A stretch of 17,492 nucleotides of DNA, from contig JAGDMC010000007.1 in assembly GCA_017860395.1 (NCBI GenBank), positions 1-17,492 on the forward strand. The letters are read 5' to 3'. Position numbers and translations under genes: made by a program. This document shows positions 14,169 to 17,492 of the stretch, one piece after another. Below the pieces are notes generated by a model. It saw nothing but the letters and a program-made list of their open reading frames with translations. It did not search any database and had not been told where the DNA came from. The DNA comes from Bacteroidota bacterium. Its GTDB lineage: Bacteria; Bacteroidota; Bacteroidia; Bacteroidales; UBA932. The number at the start of each line of letters is the position of its first letter. Positions within the stretch are counted from its first letter, which is position 1.

Positions 14169-14819
14169 ATGGGTGTATTAGTTGCCCCTTCGATGTTATC
14201 TGCCGATTTTGGAAAACTTGATGAACAGGTCGACCTCATTAATAAAAGTGATGCCGATCTGTTTCACCTTGATATAATGGATGGCCTTTTTGTTCCAAAC
14301 ATCTCCTATGGGTTTCCTCTTGTTAAAGCCATTGCCAAAAACGCAAAAAAACCTCTTGACGCCCACCTGATGATTGTTGATCCGGACAGGTATCTGGAGG
14401 AATTTGCCAAAACTGGTGTTGAATATCTTAGTGTACATTGGGAAGCATGTAATCATCTGCACCGCTCCCTTCAGAAAATCCGTTCTCTTGGAATGAAGGC
14501 CGGAGTAGCACTCAATCCTCACACTCCTGTTCACATGCTTTACGAAATCCTGTCCGAAACAGACTTTGTGCTTATAATGTCTGTAAACCCTGGATTCGGA
14601 GGACAGAAATTTATTGAAAACTCCCTGTTAAAAATCAAAAAACTTAAAGAGATTATAATTAAAATCTCTCCTTCCTGCCTTATTGAAGTAGATGGTGGAG
14701 TAACTCTTGAAAATGCACCTCAGCTGGTAAAAGCGGGTGCAGATATACTTGTAGCCGGCAACTCCGTATTTGGAGCATCAAGGCCTGCAGAAGTTATTCA
14801 CAGTCTAAAACAACTATAA
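14169..14819 (+). CDS. rpe: Ribulose-phosphate 3-epimerase
   Basis: This 216-residue TIM-barrel enzyme interconverts D-ribulose 5-phosphate and D-xylulose 5-phosphate in the pentose phosphate pathway. Metal-binding and catalytic residues are all visible: His33 and Asp35 (FHLDIMDG, with Asp35 as catalytic base), His66 (DAHLMI) and Asp175 (IEVDGGV, catalytic acid). The phosphate-binding loops VNPGFGGQ (139-146) and GGV / AGNSVFGA are intact. The N-terminal APSMLSADF is the usual first strand. The length is standard. It is the last gene of the dnaA-pepD group and converges on the biotin ligase gene, with only 11 bases between the two stops and a hairpin spanning them. Confidence 0.97.
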   Translation: MGVLVAPSMLSADFGKLDEQVDLINKSDADLFHLDIMDGLFVPNISYGFPLVKAIAKNAKKPLDAHLMIVDPDRYLEEFAKTGVEYLSVHWEACNHLHRSLQKIRSLGMKAGVALNPHTPVHMLYEILSETDFVLIMSVNPGFGGQKFIENSLLKIKKLKEIIIKISPSCLIEVDGGVTLENAPQLVKAGADILVAGNSVFGASRPAEVIHSLKQL

Positions 14820-14830
14820 ACTCAGTTGTT
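14809..14830. terminator. Hairpin at the convergent rpe/birA junction
   Basis: Perfect 7-bp arms AACAACT (14809-14815) and AGTTGTT (14824-14830) with an 8-base loop containing the rpe TAA stop; the birA stop begins at the next base (14831). On the minus strand the stem is followed by a short U-rich stretch; on the plus strand it is not. It is AU-rich and therefore weak, but its placement exactly between the two stops suggests a shared 3' end. Confidence 0.42.
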
Positions 14831-15571
14831 CTAAAGGATATACTTAATCTCCTTGAATGCGTACTCAGAAGTGCTTGAGTCCTCTTTTTCTATCACCAGA
14901 CAGGCATTAGAGTTTATCCCAACAATACGCCCGCTAAATCTCCTGCCTCCTGGAGTCTCCTCGTAAGTATGAAACTCATCCAGCCTGTACAGGGATTCAT
15001 GATACTGATGAGATATCTTTTCTGACAAATTGCCCGATCCGAAAGACCTATAGGAATAATAAATATCGTAAATTGAAGACACCAGGCTTTCAAGTTCGGT
15101 TTTGAGATCCTTTTCCACTCCTGTAATTATTTTTACAGAAGTTGGGTTTGGCGCATCTGACTCAAAAATTTCCTGATTTACATTAAGTCCGATTCCTGCA
15201 ATTGAGGCTGACAAATTGGCACCTTCAATAAAGTTTTCGATGAGTATGCCGCATATTTTTTTATCACCAATATATATATCATTTGGCCATTTTATTTTAG
15301 CTTCAATCGCAAGTTTTTTAAGATATGAAGCAACTCCCAGGGCAACAATCTGAGATATAATAAACTGATTTTCTGCCCTTATGGCATCCGGCTTAAGAAT
15401 GATTGAGAATGTAAGATTTTTACCGGGAGAACTCTCCCAACTCGTTCCTTTTTGGCCTCTGCCTGATGTCTGATACACAGCAGCTAAAACAGTGAAGTCC
15501 CCGGCAGTGTCAATTCGCCTAATTGCTTCTTTATTAGTAGAATCGATAGAGTCAAACCAAATAATGTCCAT
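14831..15571 (-). CDS. birA: Biotin--[acetyl-CoA-carboxylase] ligase, monofunctional
   Basis: This 246-residue enzyme attaches biotin, via biotinoyl-5'-AMP, to the lysine of biotin carboxyl carrier domains such as those of acetyl-CoA or methylmalonyl-CoA decarboxylase complexes. Visible motifs are DSTNKEA (10-16), the biotinyl-AMP loop TSGRGQKG (35-42), KWPNDIY (94-100), the catalytic lysine in DKKICGIL (103-110) and GIGLNVN (126-132). A small C-terminal SH3-like domain covers about 195-246. It starts directly with the catalytic domain, so it lacks the winged-helix DNA-binding domain of E. coli BirA (321 residues) and should not repress biotin genes (class I ligase). It is divergent from rsfS and convergent with rpe; no clear promoter was seen, only a CAATTTTG resembling a -7 element at 15608-15601. 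Confidence 0.93.
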   Translation of the reverse strand: MDIIWFDSIDSTNKEAIRRIDTAGDFTVLAAVYQTSGRGQKGTSWESSPGKNLTFSIILKPDAIRAENQFIISQIVALGVASYLKKLAIEAKIKWPNDIYIGDKKICGILIENFIEGANLSASIAGIGLNVNQEIFESDAPNPTSVKIITGVEKDLKTELESLVSSIYDIYYSYRSFGSGNLSEKISHQYHESLYRLDEFHTYEETPGGRRFSGRIVGINSNACLVIEKEDSSTSEYAFKEIKYIL

Positions 15572-15650
15572 ATGCTAGAAAATTATAGTTAAATTGGCCG
15601 CAAAATTGCAGTACAGATTTCGAAATTTTATAATTTAAAAAACAACTATT

Positions 15651-16127
15651 GTGCCAGTAAAGAAAAAAAGTGATATTCCTACGGAGAAGGTAGCTAAAGA
15701 GAAAAAGAGCAAAACACCAGTAAAAAAAACTGCTCCTGCAGCAGCTCCTGTTATTGAGGCAGACAAAGATTCCATTGACACCGATATTTTAGAGTTAAAT
15801 TGTATAGCAGAAGCTATGCAAGATAAAAAGGCACAGCTTGTTATTTCCCTGAATCTAAAAAAGATTGGTACAGCTATTTCCGACTATTTTATTGTATGCA
15901 ACGCCGACTCAACACCTAATGTTTTGGCAATTGCAGATAATGTAGAGGAGATGATGTACAAAAAATGCAACAGAAAAGTTGTAAGGGCACAGGGCAAGGA
16001 GAACGCTTTTTGGATTATACTCGACTACACAAATATTGTAGTTCACATTTTTAAAACAGAGTACCGCCAGTTTTACAGACTTGAGGATCTTTGGGCAGAT
16101 GCCGACAGAAAAACATATCAAGAATAA
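15651..16127 (+). CDS. rsfS: Ribosome silencing factor RsfS with basic N-terminal extension
   Basis: This 158-residue protein contains the RsfS/Iojap domain at about 46-158. RsfS binds ribosomal protein L14 (uL14) on the 50S subunit and blocks subunit joining when nutrients are scarce. Conserved features are DYFIVC (78-83), the AQGKENAFWIILDY segment (113-126), VVHIF and the closing YRLEDLW (142-148). The family usually has about 105-120 residues; here about 40 residues rich in Lys, Ala and Pro precede the domain. The start is GTG at 15651, the first in-frame start after the divergent birA region; the first internal ATG (Met56) would cut into the domain. A weak promoter may exist (TTG at 15606 and TATAATTT at 15629). 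ftsH follows 4 bases after the stop; rsfS-ftsH is a recurrent Bacteroidota pair. Confidence 0.92.
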   Translation: MPVKKKSDIPTEKVAKEKKSKTPVKKTAPAAAPVIEADKDSIDTDILELNCIAEAMQDKKAQLVISLNLKKIGTAISDYFIVCNADSTPNVLAIADNVEEMMYKKCNRKVVRAQGKENAFWIILDYTNIVVHIFKTEYRQFYRLEDLWADADRKTYQE

Positions 16128-16131
16128 TTAA

Positions 16132-17492
16132 ATGATGAATACGGAAAACGATACTAACAACAAGAACAATTTCAATAAACAGCTTCAAAAAATAAAACCG
16201 CAAAAGTTCAATAACCTGTGGATAATTATGATTATCCTCACAGGTCTTGCTATTATGTGGACTTCATATCAGGGAGGAGAACCGGTTAAAACCGAGTGGT
16301 TCAGCGTGAAGGAGAAAATGATTACTGCAGGCGATGTTGAAAAGATTGTTTTTGTGACGAATGAAAATATGGCCGAGGTATATATCAAGAAGGCAAGCCT
16401 TCCTAAATATAAGAACCTTTTCGGCGGGAAAGAACCTAAGTTTGGCCCTCATTTCTATTTCATTGTTTCCGGCAACTTCAATCTTGAAGAACAGGTAGAT
16501 ACTGTAATGGCAGGCCTCGACCCTTCAAAAAGATTTGCTGTAGAAACAGAACAAAGAACAAATTACTTTGGCAAGGCAATGGAGTGGCTTCTTTTACCAC
16601 TTATGCTCATTGGATTGTGGATTTTCTTCTTCCGCAGGATGAATAAGAGTATGGGCGGTGGCGGCTCTCAGGGAGGAGGAATCTTCTCGGTAGGCAAATC
16701 GCAGGCAAAATTGTTTGACAAGGAGAACAACGTCAAGATTACTTTCAAAGACGTAGCTGGTCTTGAGGAGGCAAAAGTAGAAGTGATGGAGATTGTTGAT
16801 TTCCTCAAAAATCCAAAGAAATATACAAATCTGGGTGGTAAAATACCAAAAGGTGCCTTACTTATAGGCCCTCCGGGTACAGGGAAGACCCTTCTTGCAA
16901 AAGCCGTAGCCGGAGAAGCAGACGTTCCTTTCTTCTCTATTTCCGGTTCCGATTTTGTTGAAATGTTTGTTGGTGTTGGAGCTTCACGGGTAAGAGATCT
17001 TTTCCGTCAGGCTAAGGAAAAGGCTCCATGTATTGTATTTATTGACGAGATTGATGCTGTGGGGAGGGCTAGAGGCAAGAATGCAGGATTCTCATCAAAT
17101 GACGAACGCGAAAATACATTAAACCAGCTCCTCACAGAGATGGATGGTTTTGGCTCCAATTCCGGAGTAATTATACTGGCTGCAACTAACCGTGCCGATA
17201 TTCTTGATAAGGCTCTTATGAGGGCCGGGAGATTCGACAGGCAGATTCATGTAGATTTACCGGAACTGAAAGAACGCGTTGAAATATTCAAGGTACACCT
17301 TCGCAACCTTAAACTGGTTGAAGGTTTTGAAATTGAATTTCTGGCAAAACAGACTCCGGGTTTCTCGGGTGCAGACATTGCAAATGTATGTAATGAAGCT
17401 GCGCTGATAGCAGCCAGAAATAACAAACAGTTTATTGAAAAACAGGACTTTCTTGATGCCGTTGACAGAATAATAGGTGGTCTTGAAAGAAG
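16132..17492 (+). CDS. ftsH: ATP-dependent zinc metalloprotease FtsH, N-terminal two-thirds (runs off right edge)
   Basis: The reading frame from the ATG at 16132 is open to the end of the window (453 complete codons). FtsH is a membrane-anchored AAA+ protease that degrades misfolded membrane proteins and selected regulators. An Asn-rich cytosolic start is followed by TM1 (about 28-46), a periplasmic domain, TM2 (about 150-167), a Gly-rich linker ([10 protein letters not shown]) and the AAA+ domain. The latter has Walker A GPPGTGKT (246-253), the pore motif MFVGVGAS, Walker B VFIDEID (Asp305, Glu306) and the SRH region [12 protein letters not shown] with the arginine finger AGRFDRQ. The helical subdomain ([17 protein letters not shown]) is also present. 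The HExxH zinc protease domain must lie beyond the window. Tandem ATGs leave the start uncertain by one codon. It is 4 bases downstream of rsfS and surely co-transcribed. Confidence 0.97.
   Translation, partial: MMNTENDTNNKNNFNKQLQKIKPQKFNNLWIIMIILTGLAIMWTSYQGGEPVKTEWFSVKEKMITAGDVEKIVFVTNENMAEVYIKKASLPKYKNLFGGKEPKFGPHFYFIVSGNFNLEEQVDTVMAGLDPSKRFAVETEQRTNYFGKAMEWLLLPLMLIGLWIFFFRRMNKSMGGGGSQGGGIFSVGKSQAKLFDKENNVKITFKDVAGLEEAKVEVMEIVDFLKNPKKYTNLGGKIPKGALLIGPPGTGKTLLAKAVAGEADVPFFSISGSDFVEMFVGVGASRVRDLFRQAKEKAPCIVFIDEIDAVGRARGKNAGFSSNDERENTLNQLLTEMDGFGSNSGVIILAATNRADILDKALMRAGRFDRQIHVDLPELKERVEIFKVHLRNLKLVEGFEIEFLAKQTPGFSGADIANVCNEAALIAARNNKQFIEKQDFLDAVDRIIGGLER

Noticed and set aside
15617..15626. 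Palindrome ATTTCGAAAT between birA and rsfS as an operator
   Set aside because: It is a single 10-bp AT-rich palindrome, expected by chance, and the local biotin ligase lacks a DNA-binding domain that could use it.

Overview
The window is a piece of ordinary chromosome from a member of the Bacteroidota, most likely the order Bacteroidales. Evidence for this: moderately AT-rich DNA; almost no Shine-Dalgarno sequences ahead of genes; several promoters of the Bacteroidota type (TTTG, 19-20 bases, TAnnTTTG); a Rho factor with a very long disordered insertion; a Bacteroidota-style LptD; DUF1573 and ArsP_2-type proteins; and the rsfS-ftsH gene order. The genus cannot be fixed from the sequence alone.

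Layout. (1) 1-99: 5' end of a small ferredoxin gene on the minus strand, divergent from the next block with interleaved promoters. (2) 211-3589, plus: secreted DUF1573 protein, the GTPase MeaB and a polytopic ArsP_2-type metal exporter, packed as an operon (5-base gap, then a 4-base overlap). (3) 3611-8916, minus: lptD (outer-membrane LPS assembly), ridA (enamine/imine deaminase) and, after an intrinsic terminator and with its own promoter, rho. (4) 8997-11146, plus: a secreted N-acetylmuramoyl-L-alanine amidase with a SPOR-like tail, then an MCE/MlaD protein; both are envelope functions and are divergent from lptD. (5) 11313-14819, plus: dnaA, pepD and rpe, tightly packed. (6) 14831-15571, minus: birA-type biotin ligase lacking the DNA-binding domain, convergent with rpe. 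(7) 15651 to the window end, plus: rsfS with an unusual lysine/alanine-rich N-terminal extension, then ftsH, which runs off the right edge before its protease domain.

The genes are nearly all housekeeping: replication initiation, transcription termination, ribosome silencing, membrane proteolysis, outer-membrane and cell-wall maintenance, and central metabolism. I found no mobile element, CRISPR array, tRNA, rRNA or phage remnant, and no convincing undescribed system. The points most worth a second look are the long disordered insertion of Rho with its expandable Asn/Gln/Pro repeat and AT-hook-like motif, the extended RsfS, the control region ahead of dnaA, and the hairpins at both convergent junctions whose loops carry a stop codon. 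No stretch longer than 300 bases lacks a gene; the longest gap is 166 bases, ahead of dnaA.
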